Below are positions 1 through 5,258 of a stretch of DNA of 5,258 nt, piece after piece. This DNA is from Kiritimatiellia bacterium. GTDB taxonomy: Bacteria > Verrucomicrobiota > Kiritimatiellia > RFP12 > UBA3636. Where the stretch lies: the NCBI GenBank assembly GCA_017413145.1, contig JAFPUX010000021.1, positions 1 to 5,258 of the forward strand, in the 5' to 3' direction. Position 1 is the stretch's first letter. The number at the start of each line of letters is the position of its first letter. The translations under genes were made by a program, and so were the position numbers. A model generated the notes under the pieces. The model did not search any database and was not told where the DNA came from. It was given only the letters and a program-made list of their open reading frames with translations.

Positions 1-36
1 GCGCAGTTTGTCATACTTAAGGACACCGAACGGGAA
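1..36 (+). repeat. 36-bp direct terminal repeat, copy 1
   Basis: Identical to 5223-5258. It consists of 6 bases of flank (gcgcag) plus 30 bases of IS left end. Shared flank outside the IS tip points to the same locus being read twice. Confidence 0.95.
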
Positions 37-73
37 AACGGAAGAACCGCATTGGTCAAATGCGAGGACACCG
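7..73 (+). repeat. IS left end (IRL): outer and inner copies of a GTCA...AGGACACCG motif
   Basis: The outer motif at 7-28 reads TTTGTCA, a variable middle, then AAGGACACCG. The inner motif at 52-73 reads TTGGTCAAATG, then CGAGGACACCG. They are direct repeats 45 bp apart, separated by a non-matching A-rich spacer. The block 47-73 is a perfect inverted match to 1286-1312. The inner copy also contains a small dyad (CGCATT and AATGCG around GGTCA, 49-65). By analogy with IS21-type ends these are probably transposase binding sites. The inner site lies directly upstream of the transposase gene, so transposase binding could also repress its own expression; that is inference. Confidence 0.88.
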
Positions 74-96
74 TAGAATGGGAGGCGATGAAACAC

Positions 97-1263
97 ATGG
101 CAGACACAACCTTCCGCGAACGGTTGCCGGACTACCGCAACCAGTACGACCGACTCAAGAGCAAGGCGGCCAAGGGCCGGATGCTGGACCGACTGCGGCA
201 GACCTACGGCTTCGAGCGCAAGTTTCTGATCAAGCGTCTGACCGGCAACCGTCCGTTCAAGGAGCGCCGGGGCCGGGGGCGGACGTACGGCGCGGCGTTC
301 GAAGCGGCGGCGCTGGCGATCCATCGCGCCTCGGGCTGGATGTGCGCGCCGTACCTCAAGGCGCGGATGGCCAAGCTGCTTCCGGACTTCGAGCAGCTCT
401 TCGGGCCGGTGCCGGAGCCGGCCCGTTCGCAGCTGCTGCGGGCCGGGGAGTCGAAGTTTGCGCGGCTCTTCCGGGAACATCCCGGAACGCACGTGCGACA
501 GGGGACCCGGACCTCCGGCGCCAACCGGGTCAAGCAGTCCGTGACGGCCTGCCCGGGCGCCAGCCTGGAGGACGGCAGGCCGGGCGTCGGGCAGCTCGAC
601 AGCGTGGCGCACGGCGGAGGAGGCCCGGAGCCGCACTTCTATTCGCTGGACCTGACGGACGCGCAGACGCAATGGGTCGAGTTCTCCTTCGCGTGGTGCC
701 GCGGCGCCCACGCCGTCAGAGCCGCATTCGCCAAGATGGTCGCGCGCCTGCCCTTCCCGCTGCGCAAGGTGCACCCGGACGGCGGAAGCGAATTCATCAA
801 CTCGGTCTTCCTGGAACTCCTGGAGCGGCGACACCCCGGCGTGGAGGTGTACCGGTCCAGGCCGGGTCGTCCCAACGACAATTGCCGGGTCGAGCAGAAG
901 AACGGCTCCATACTGCGTCCGTATCTTCGGGACTGGCGTCTGGACGACCCGGGGCAGCAGAAGGCGCTGGACTGGATTGCGGAGAACCTCGCGCTGTACA
1001 CGAACCTGTTCGTGCCGAGCAAGAAGCTGGTGTGCAAGACGCCGGTGCAAGGCAAGGCGGTGAAGTACCGCTACGTCTACGACAGGCCGGAAACGCCGCT
1101 GGAGCGGCTACGCAGGGCGGATCCGGGGAACCCGGCGCTGGAGCGCCTGGACGGGATCTACCGCCGGACCAACGCCATCGCCTTCCGGCGTCTGATCGTC
1201 AGCAAGATACGACAGGTCGTGCGCCTGACGGAAGCGGCGCGCCCCTGCGGAGGGGGCGGCTAG
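97..1263 (+). CDS. IS transposase with DDE integrase catalytic core
   Basis: This is the enzyme that would cut and join the IS ends. Numbered from the ATG at 97 (388 aa), residues about 24-48 look like a helix-turn-helix (MLDRLRQTYGFERKFLIKRL), followed by a basic stretch KERRGRGR. The catalytic core shows the expected acidic triad: D166 in GQLDS (codon 598-600), D226 in HPDGGSEF (778-780) and E264 in VEQKNGS (892-894). The order LDS...DGGSEF...SRPGRPNDN...VEQKN, then a NLFVPSKKL-type tail, is typical of integrase-catalytic-region (rve) transposases. For the start, GGGAGG at 80-85 is too close to the in-frame ATG at 88 but 11 nt from the ATG at 97, so 97 is preferred; 88 is possible. A TTG at 52 lies inside the inner end repeat and is unlikely. 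The C-terminus (RPCGGGG) is encoded by the arm of a perfect palindrome. No frameshift or missing catalytic residue is seen. Confidence 0.9.
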   Translation: MADTTFRERLPDYRNQYDRLKSKAAKGRMLDRLRQTYGFERKFLIKRLTGNRPFKERRGRGRTYGAAFEAAALAIHRASGWMCAPYLKARMAKLLPDFEQLFGPVPEPARSQLLRAGESKFARLFREHPGTHVRQGTRTSGANRVKQSVTACPGASLEDGRPGVGQLDSVAHGGGGPEPHFYSLDLTDAQTQWVEFSFAWCRGAHAVRAAFAKMVARLPFPLRKVHPDGGSEFINSVFLELLERRHPGVEVYRSRPGRPNDNCRVEQKNGSILRPYLRDWRLDDPGQQKALDWIAENLALYTNLFVPSKKLVCKTPVQGKAVKYRYVYDRPETPLERLRRADPGNPALERLDGIYRRTNAIAFRRLIVSKIRQVVRLTEAARPCGGGG

Positions 1264-1282
1264 CCGCCCCCTCCGCAGGGGC
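1241..1282. repeat. Perfect 42-nt palindrome centred on the transposase stop codon
   Basis: Two exactly complementary 21-nt arms (GCCCCTGCGGAGGGGGCGGCT and its complement) meet without a spacer between bases 1261 and 1262, inside the TAG stop. The transcript could form a very stable GC hairpin of about 19 pairs with a minimal loop. It is followed by GGCCGTCGG rather than a T-run, so it is not a canonical intrinsic terminator. It ends only 3 bases before the right-end inner repeat. It may stop or slow transcription in either direction, or block read-through into or out of the IS. The left arm encodes the last transposase residues. Confidence 0.9.
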
Positions 1283-1285
1283 CGT

Positions 1286-1353
1286 CGGTGTCCTCGCATT
1301 TGACCAATGCGGTCGAAGCCCGGAACGCTACGGTGTCCTTTTCATTTGACAAA
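1286..1353 (-). repeat. IS right end (IRR): inner and outer motif copies, inverted
   Basis: Read inward on the - strand, the outer motif is TTTGTCAAATG then AAAAGGACACCG (1353-1331). After an 18-nt spacer comes CCGCATT, then the inner motif ending AGGACACCG (1312-1286). The 27-bp inner block is identical to that at 47-73. The outer copies differ between the ends over about six middle bases and by 1 bp in length. The 18-nt spacers do not match each other, so conservation is confined to the motif blocks. This supports discrete protein-binding sites rather than one long uniform inverted repeat. Confidence 0.88.
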
Positions 1354-4300
1354 CCGCGGCGGCGGGGGGATCCTCGCCGGCAGTGTCGAACGTGAAGACG
1401 TCGCCGGCGCCGCGCTGCCCGACGTCGTTCTCGGCGACGAAGCGCGCGTAGTAGCGGCGCCCGGCGCGAAGGTCGGGGACGAGGACGGGGTCGACGGGGC
1501 CGACCGCGGCTCCGCTCGAGAAGGGGACGAGCCGCGTCCAGGCCTGCGAGCCCTCCTCGAAGGCGTCCGGGGCGAGCGCGTACTCGAGCCAGACGTCGAC
1601 GAGCCCGTTCTCGGAGCGGGAGCCCGCGTCGAGGACGTAGGCGGAGATCGTCGCCCCGTTCCCGCCGGCGGCGACGGCGCCGGCGCCGACCTTCGGCGCG
1701 AACTCCGCCGCGACGGGGATGTCCGGCAGGTAGTAGGAGCCGGTCCACGAGGGGTCGCCCTCCGCCGAGTAGCCGACGAAGCGCAGGTACGCCGCGCCCT
1801 CCAGGTCCTGCGCCGGGAAGAACGGGGAGAGGGACGCGGCGGCCGTGCCCATCTCGCCGATGCGCAGGACGTGGTCCCAGGCGGACGGATCCTCGCCGCC
1901 GTGGCTCGCGCCCCACACGGCGTAGACGTTCTGGAACGCGGGCTCGCCCGCGGGGGCGAGGACGACGGCCGTGAAGCCGACGACGGTCCGCATGCAGGAG
2001 CCGGCCTGGAGCGGACGGGCGCCGGTCCGGGCCTCCGCCGCGGTCGTGAACGCGACCGGGCCGGCCGTGCAGACGTTGTCCGTTTCGCCGTCGTTCGTCG
2101 CGACGAGGACCGCGGCGAGGGAGGCGCCGGGGGGAAGCCCGGCCACGGTCGTCTCGTAGGCGCCGGGCCGGTTCGTCGGGGCGATCTCGACGGAGGCGCA
2201 GGACGAGAGGTCGGCCAGCGCGGCGGCGGACGCCGCCCAGTAGAGCCGGAGCGAGACGATCGAGCGGCCGGAGCCGGCGCGGACGAGCGTCCAGGGGAAC
2301 GAGACGGCGCCGGCGCCGGCCTGGGACGGAGCCCCCAGGCGGACGAGCGGCGACGGATCGGAGGCGCCGGTCGCGAAGTCGAGCGCGTCGGGGCTCTCCG
2401 CCTCGACCGTGGCGCCGCGCGAGCTCGACGTCGCGAGCAGCCGCACCGTGTAGGACGTCCCCGGGAGGAGCCCGGGGATCGTCCCGGCGAAGCGCCCGCC
2501 GGCGGGCGCGTCGGAGGAGTAGACGAGGTTCGTCGCCACCTCGCCGCTTCCGGCGGCGGACGTCAGCGCGCGCACCTCGACGCGCTCCGCGCCGAGGCCG
2601 GGCGCGAGGTCGAAGGCGACGGTGGCGGAGCCCTCGTCGGAGGCGACGAGCGCCAGGCCGCCGACGGAGGGGTCGCTCTCGTCGTCGGCGAGCACCTCGA
2701 CCTTGCCCGTCCCCGCGAAGTGGTTGTCGTCGACGTTCTCCGCGTCGGACTCGGACGAGCCGTAGGTGCCGCGGGGCATCGACCGCCCGTCGACGAACAG
2801 CCTTCCGACGGGCTCCGTCGTCCCGGCGGCGGCCTCGAACTTGCATCCGGTCGTCCCGTGGTCCCAGAAGTAGAGGTCCTGGCCGCAGAAGGACCCCTGC
2901 TTGCCGATGCGGAGCCGGGCGAAGGCGCCGTGGAGGTGCACCGGGACGTCGATCTGGCAGCCCGTCTCCGCGGTGCCGAGCCGGAGATCCGTTCCGTTCA
3001 CGGCGATGTGGTCGTCGATGCCGGTCTGGTCGCCGCCGAGATGCAGGTCTCCGGGATAGGAGAACACCGCGCCGTGTGGCGAGACGATCTTCGCCCAGAT
3101 CTCGGGATGCTCGTTCTTGTCGTCCCGGATCACCGGAACGAAAATGTAGGCCTTGTTCGGGAAGACGAGCGTTCCGGCCGTTCCGTTCTTGTAGCCGCTC
3201 TCGTCGCCGAGGTAGGCCGTGTTCTTGTAGTTCCCGTTGCCCATGACGAGGCCGCCCGACGTGATCGTGAGCGTCCGTTCCGCCCCCAGGTTCCTTCCGG
3301 CGTTCCGGTTGTTGACGACGACGAGCGAGTTCACCGTGCGGTTGGTCGAGAGGGCGACCGTCGTGCCGTTGACGCGGACGTTCGCCGTCGGGTCGGACGC
3401 CTGGTCCAGGACCGTACTCACCGGGTGGCCGGCCAGAACGAGCTCGTCCGTGTCGTCGTCCGCGCCGGGGAAGTACAGGTTGGAATCGGCCTCGACGGAG
3501 GCGACGATCCACGGAACGATCGGCGCGGTCGCCTCGAGGAGGTTCGTCCGGACGGCGGCGTCGCCGTGGCGGCACATCGCGTGGCCCGTGCCGCCGATGG
3601 CGTAGTCGTGGAAGCCGCCGACCACGGTCCGGTCTCGCCAGCCGGATCTATTGTAGGAATAGAAGAGACGGTCCGACCTGACGACGAGGACGCCGTCGCC
3701 CGCGTGTTCGAGGTCCGCGAACGCAAGGGAGTTGGTCGGATAGGCGGCGTCGGAGATCTGGCTGAGTCTTACGTAGGTGAGGCCGTTCGACACGCAGAGC
3801 GTCCCGGCTGCGTTGGGGATGCAGACCGGCTGCGTCGCCGTCGTTCCGTCCTCGCGCCAGTTGGCGTTGTTGTTCCCGACATGGGTCTGGTAGACGTAGC
3901 CGCCGTCGACGATCCACTTCCTGGCCGGATAGGCGTTGATGGCGCGGTCCCACGAGCCGTATCCGTGCGTGTGTCCCGCGTTCACGACGCCGAAGGACGA
4001 GCCGACGCTTCCGTTGGAGTCTCCCTCGAGGAGGAGCGTGGCGTCCTCGGCGGCCTTGGCCGACGAGGACGCATAGCTCTCCGGCCGGAACTTGAACCCG
4101 CCGCCGCGGTCGCCGGGATTGAAGGTGTCGTAGGGCTTTTTGTTCGCAACCCTGACGATGCCTGCGAACGAGCGGAACATTCCCTTCGAAAGGAGGCTGG
4201 ATGCGGCATCGTAGAAGAAGGTGCCTTCGCCCGTCACCTGGCTCCCGCTCTGCCAGTTGAAATTGGCGTTGCCGTCCTGGGAGTCGCCTTCCAGCTTCTT

Positions 4301-5248
4301 GCCGTAGGTGTTGGAGATGCGGAGCGTCTTGCCAGCGGGGATGTTCCAGAAGCACATGCTGTCGCTGACCCAGTAGCGCGCGCGGCCGAACGTGTCGCGG
4401 ACCGCCGTGTCCGTGTAGTCCGGCCAGGCCCCGCAGTCGAACTCCAGCCCGCCGGGCATCTCGATCCCGAGGCCGGTCGACGTGGAATTGCCGTCGCCGC
4501 CGCCGATCGCGAACCGGTTGAAGCCGCTCGCGAGCGCCGGAGTGTCGATCCGGAGCATGCCGGTCAAGCGCAGAAGGCCGGGCTTGCCGGACGAACGGGC
4601 GAACGTGAGCGTGGCGGCGTTCTTGCCCGTGAGGCGCTGCGTCCCGCCGCTGTGCATGTGGGCTTCGTCCGGGCCGATGTAGAGCTCGGCGACGGTGGCG
4701 TCCTCGTTGAGAACAAGCTGGTTGTCGGGAAGCGCGGCCATGGCGACGTCGTCCGCGAGATGCGGATAGTCGGCGTCGGCCGACGGGTCCGTGACGTTCG
4801 TCCACTTGGAGACGTCTTCCCAGTTCATCTTGGCGCCGGGTTTGGCGAAGAACAGGCGTCCGCCGCCCCGGACCTCGGGGACGCAGACGGCAAGGCCGGC
4901 CGTCGCGTTGCGGACGAACGCGGAGGTCGCGGCGTTCCACTCCAGCGCGCAGACCGCGGAGAAGCCGGGCTCGAGCGCGACGAGCGTGCGGCCGTCCACG
5001 CCGACCGAGAACGAGCGGATGTCGAGCGGGACGTAGTAGTCCGTCTCCCCAGCGAGCGGGGGGAGCTCGACGACGTCTCCCACGCGCGGGAAGACGGTCG
5101 AGAGGTCCGCGAGGGAGGGGACGACGAAGACGGAGCGGCCGGGCTCGACGGCCCGCGTCCACGACTGCGTGACGGTCGCGCCGCCCGAGACGGCCTCGAC
5201 GACGACCTTGGCCGAGAGGCCGGCGCAGTTTGTCATACTTAAGGACAC
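1328..5248 (-). CDS. Fragment of a giant repeat-rich surface/secreted protein, both ends cut by IS ends
   Basis: The open frame is 1,306 aa, but only 5228-1354 is host DNA (residues about 7-1299). The GTG at 5248, the alternative ATG at 5236 and the stop at 1328-1330 all lie inside IS ends, so neither native terminus is present and no signal peptide or sorting tail can be seen. Residues about 8-125 are beta-rich. Residues 126-860 are Gly/Asn/Thr-rich, with a start like W-x-N...DDVA...TVAELYIG and an end like LFVDGRSMPRGTYG...HFAGTGKVEVL, the style of exported beta-helix or autotransporter-passenger-like proteins. Four FN3-like domains follow (864-1290). The in-register antisense frame is open throughout because TTA, CTA and TCA codons are absent, a mark of a real high-GC gene. 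The likely role is an extracellular adhesin or polymer-binding structure; no catalytic motif is recognised. It may be an inactivated gene, or part of a larger gene if the IS is a collapsed repeat. Confidence 0.8.
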   Translation of the reverse strand: MSLSMTNCAGLSAKVVVEAVSGGATVTQSWTRAVEPGRSVFVVPSLADLSTVFPRVGDVVELPPLAGETDYYVPLDIRSFSVGVDGRTLVALEPGFSAVCALEWNAATSAFVRNATAGLAVCVPEVRGGGRLFFAKPGAKMNWEDVSKWTNVTDPSADADYPHLADDVAMAALPDNQLVLNEDATVAELYIGPDEAHMHSGGTQRLTGKNAATLTFARSSGKPGLLRLTGMLRIDTPALASGFNRFAIGGGDGNSTSTGLGIEMPGGLEFDCGAWPDYTDTAVRDTFGRARYWVSDSMCFWNIPAGKTLRISNTYGKKLEGDSQDGNANFNWQSGSQVTGEGTFFYDAASSLLSKGMFRSFAGIVRVANKKPYDTFNPGDRGGGFKFRPESYASSSAKAAEDATLLLEGDSNGSVGSSFGVVNAGHTHGYGSWDRAINAYPARKWIVDGGYVYQTHVGNNNANWREDGTTATQPVCIPNAAGTLCVSNGLTYVRLSQISDAAYPTNSLAFADLEHAGDGVLVVRSDRLFYSYNRSGWRDRTVVGGFHDYAIGGTGHAMCRHGDAAVRTNLLEATAPIVPWIVASVEADSNLYFPGADDDTDELVLAGHPVSTVLDQASDPTANVRVNGTTVALSTNRTVNSLVVVNNRNAGRNLGAERTLTITSGGLVMGNGNYKNTAYLGDESGYKNGTAGTLVFPNKAYIFVPVIRDDKNEHPEIWAKIVSPHGAVFSYPGDLHLGGDQTGIDDHIAVNGTDLRLGTAETGCQIDVPVHLHGAFARLRIGKQGSFCGQDLYFWDHGTTGCKFEAAAGTTEPVGRLFVDGRSMPRGTYGSSESDAENVDDNHFAGTGKVEVLADDESDPSVGGLALVASDEGSATVAFDLAPGLGAERVEVRALTSAAGSGEVATNLVYSSDAPAGGRFAGTIPGLLPGTSYTVRLLATSSSRGATVEAESPDALDFATGASDPSPLVRLGAPSQAGAGAVSFPWTLVRAGSGRSIVSLRLYWAASAAALADLSSCASVEIAPTNRPGAYETTVAGLPPGASLAAVLVATNDGETDNVCTAGPVAFTTAAEARTGARPLQAGSCMRTVVGFTAVVLAPAGEPAFQNVYAVWGASHGGEDPSAWDHVLRIGEMGTAAASLSPFFPAQDLEGAAYLRFVGYSAEGDPSWTGSYYLPDIPVAAEFAPKVGAGAVAAGGNGATISAYVLDAGSRSENGLVDVWLEYALAPDAFEEGSQAWTRLVPFSSGAAVGPVDPVLVPDLRAGRRYYARFVAENDVGQRGAGDVFTFDTAGEDPPAAAVCQMKRTP
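1346..1351 (+). promoter_or_regulatory. Outward-facing consensus -35 hexamer in IS right tip
   Basis: The right tip of the IS reads TTGACA on the + strand, an exact sigma-70 -35 consensus pointing out of the element. Outward -35 boxes in IS tips are known to create hybrid promoters with neighbouring DNA. Here the base 17 nt downstream begins GATCCT (1369-1374), only three matches to TATAAT, and transcription would run antisense to the interrupted surface-protein gene. A working promoter at this site is therefore doubtful; the hexamer may matter at other insertion sites or at a circular junction. Confidence 0.3.
1379..2659 (-). repeat. Four tandem fibronectin-III-like domains in the surface protein
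   Basis: The units are about 97-110 residues long: 864-960, 967-1070, 1071-1180 and 1181-1290. Each has a GSATVAFDL-like opening strand. Three contain the late FN3 pattern of a turn (LLPGTSYTVRLLAT, LPPGASLAAVLVAT, LRAGRRYYARFVAEN), and three close in a D/A-F-x-T type strand (LDFATG, VAFTTA, FTFDTA). The third unit is the most divergent (AAYLRFVGYSAEGD). Sequence identity between units is low, so they are old repeats. FN3-like arrays usually act as spacers or binding modules in extracellular proteins. Confidence 0.6.
2669..4873 (-). other. Beta-helix-like, Gly/Asn-rich passenger region of the surface protein
   Basis: This covers residues about 126-860. It begins with NWEDVSKW and DYPHLADDVAM, followed by short strand-turn units such as TLTFARSSGKPGLLRLTG and TLTITSGGLVMGNGNYKN. 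It ends in LFVDGRSMPRGTYG (2800-2759) and HFAGTGKVEVL, which resembles the closing element of passenger modules in large Verrucomicrobia-type exported proteins. Two modules may be present, with a boundary near residue 585 (SVEADSNLYFPG). The assignment rests on composition and strand periodicity read by eye; no named domain is certain. Confidence 0.45.
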
Positions 5249-5258
5249 CGAACGGGAA
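5223..5258 (+). repeat. 36-bp direct terminal repeat, copy 2
   Basis: Identical to 1-36. Upstream of it the sequence is ordinary surface-protein coding DNA, so the six shared flank bases belong to that gene. Confidence 0.95.
5229..5258 (+). mobile_element. First 30 bases of a second (or the same) IS left end
   Basis: Bases 5229-5258 equal bases 7-36, starting at the TTTGTCA tip. The surface-protein gene is therefore bounded on its other side by an IS left end in the same orientation as the complete copy. Either a second directly repeated copy continues beyond the window, or this is the same copy reached by closing a circle. Confidence 0.88.

Larger units (their letters stand above)
7..1353 (+). 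mobile_element. Complete single-gene insertion sequence, DDE integrase type
   Basis: The limits come from matching ends: TTTGTCA at 7 and its complement TGACAAA ending at 1353, giving 1,347 bp. Both ends continue into a second, perfectly inverted 27-bp subterminal block (47-73 and 1286-1312). One transposase gene fills the interior. Ends with repeated transposase-binding-like motifs are known from the IS21 family, but there is no IstB-type ATPase gene here. The transposase looks closer to single-gene integrase-catalytic-region elements, so I do not assign a named family. The flanks (gcgcag on the left, ccgcgg on the right) show no target-site duplication. Both ends are intact and the gene is unbroken, so the copy could be active; that is inference. 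Confidence 0.9.

Noticed and set aside
52..96. An upstream TTG start for the transposase at 52
   Set aside because: It falls inside the inner end repeat with no suitable ribosome-binding site, and the added residues are encoded by the repeat itself.
1241..1290. Intrinsic transcription terminator
   Set aside because: The hairpin is strong but there is no T-tract on either side, so it is reported as a palindrome of unknown role.
60..1349. A 429-codon + strand frame overlapping the transposase
   Set aside because: It lacks the DDE motifs and has the Gly/Ala/Arg-rich composition of a shifted frame; the transposase frame carries all family motifs.
1260..3575. A 771-codon - strand frame rich in Arg, Gly and Pro
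   Set aside because: It is an off-frame reading of the same GC-rich gene and the composition is that of a shadow frame. The tail PCGGGG comes only from the palindrome.
1354..5228. CRISPR array, tRNA, rRNA or other structured RNA in the long passenger region
   Set aside because: No regularly spaced direct repeats or cloverleaf-like segments were seen; the region is continuous coding sequence.
1307..5242. A 1,311-codon open frame on the + strand across the whole surface-protein region
   Set aside because: It uses exactly the same triplets as the - strand gene, so it stays open only because that gene avoids TTA, CTA and TCA. It ends at the complement of the first TTA, which lies in the IS end. 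The predicted protein is low-complexity Arg/Gly/Val/Asp-rich with no domain pattern.
1..5258. Plasmid or phage genome because the ends match
   Set aside because: There is no replication, partition, packaging or structural gene; the only genes are a transposase and a truncated surface protein.

Overview
The window holds two things: one complete insertion sequence (IS), and a long fragment of a giant, repeat-rich surface-type protein gene that is cut at both ends by ends of that IS. The DNA is strongly GC-rich. The surface-protein frame uses essentially no TTA, CTA or TCA codons across its roughly 1,290 host-derived codons. The protein has a Gly/Asn/Thr-rich beta-strand region followed by about four fibronectin-III-like domains. 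That style is common in very large exported proteins of the PVC superphylum, and I would guess a gut-type Kiritimatiellota or other Verrucomicrobia-like bacterium. This is a stylistic inference; there is no rRNA or other marker gene here.

Layout: bases 1-6 are flanking DNA. Bases 7-1353 are a single-gene IS. Its left end (7-73) and right end (1286-1353) each carry two copies of a GTCA...AGGACACCG motif. Between them is one DDE-integrase-type transposase on the + strand (97-1263). The transposase stop codon sits at the middle of a perfect 42-nt palindrome (1241-1282). From 1354 to 5228 is the surface-protein fragment, read on the - strand: an N-terminal beta-rich piece near 5228, a long beta-helix-like region, then FN3-like domains ending at 1354. 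Bases 5229-5258 are the first 30 bases of the same IS left end again.

The last 36 bases of the window are identical to the first 36 (6 bases of flank plus 30 bases of IS end). The window therefore closes on itself as a circle of 5,222 bp. This may be a real circle (one IS plus passenger DNA), an assembly path collapsed between two directly repeated IS copies, or a tandem array. No target-site duplication is visible around the IS, and removing the IS does not restore the reading frame. The two flanks therefore do not look like one simple insertion.

There are no RNA genes, CRISPR array, replication gene, partner ATPase (IstB-type) or cargo defence genes. The two genes do not form a pathway: the transposase moves the element, and the surface protein is the interrupted host gene.
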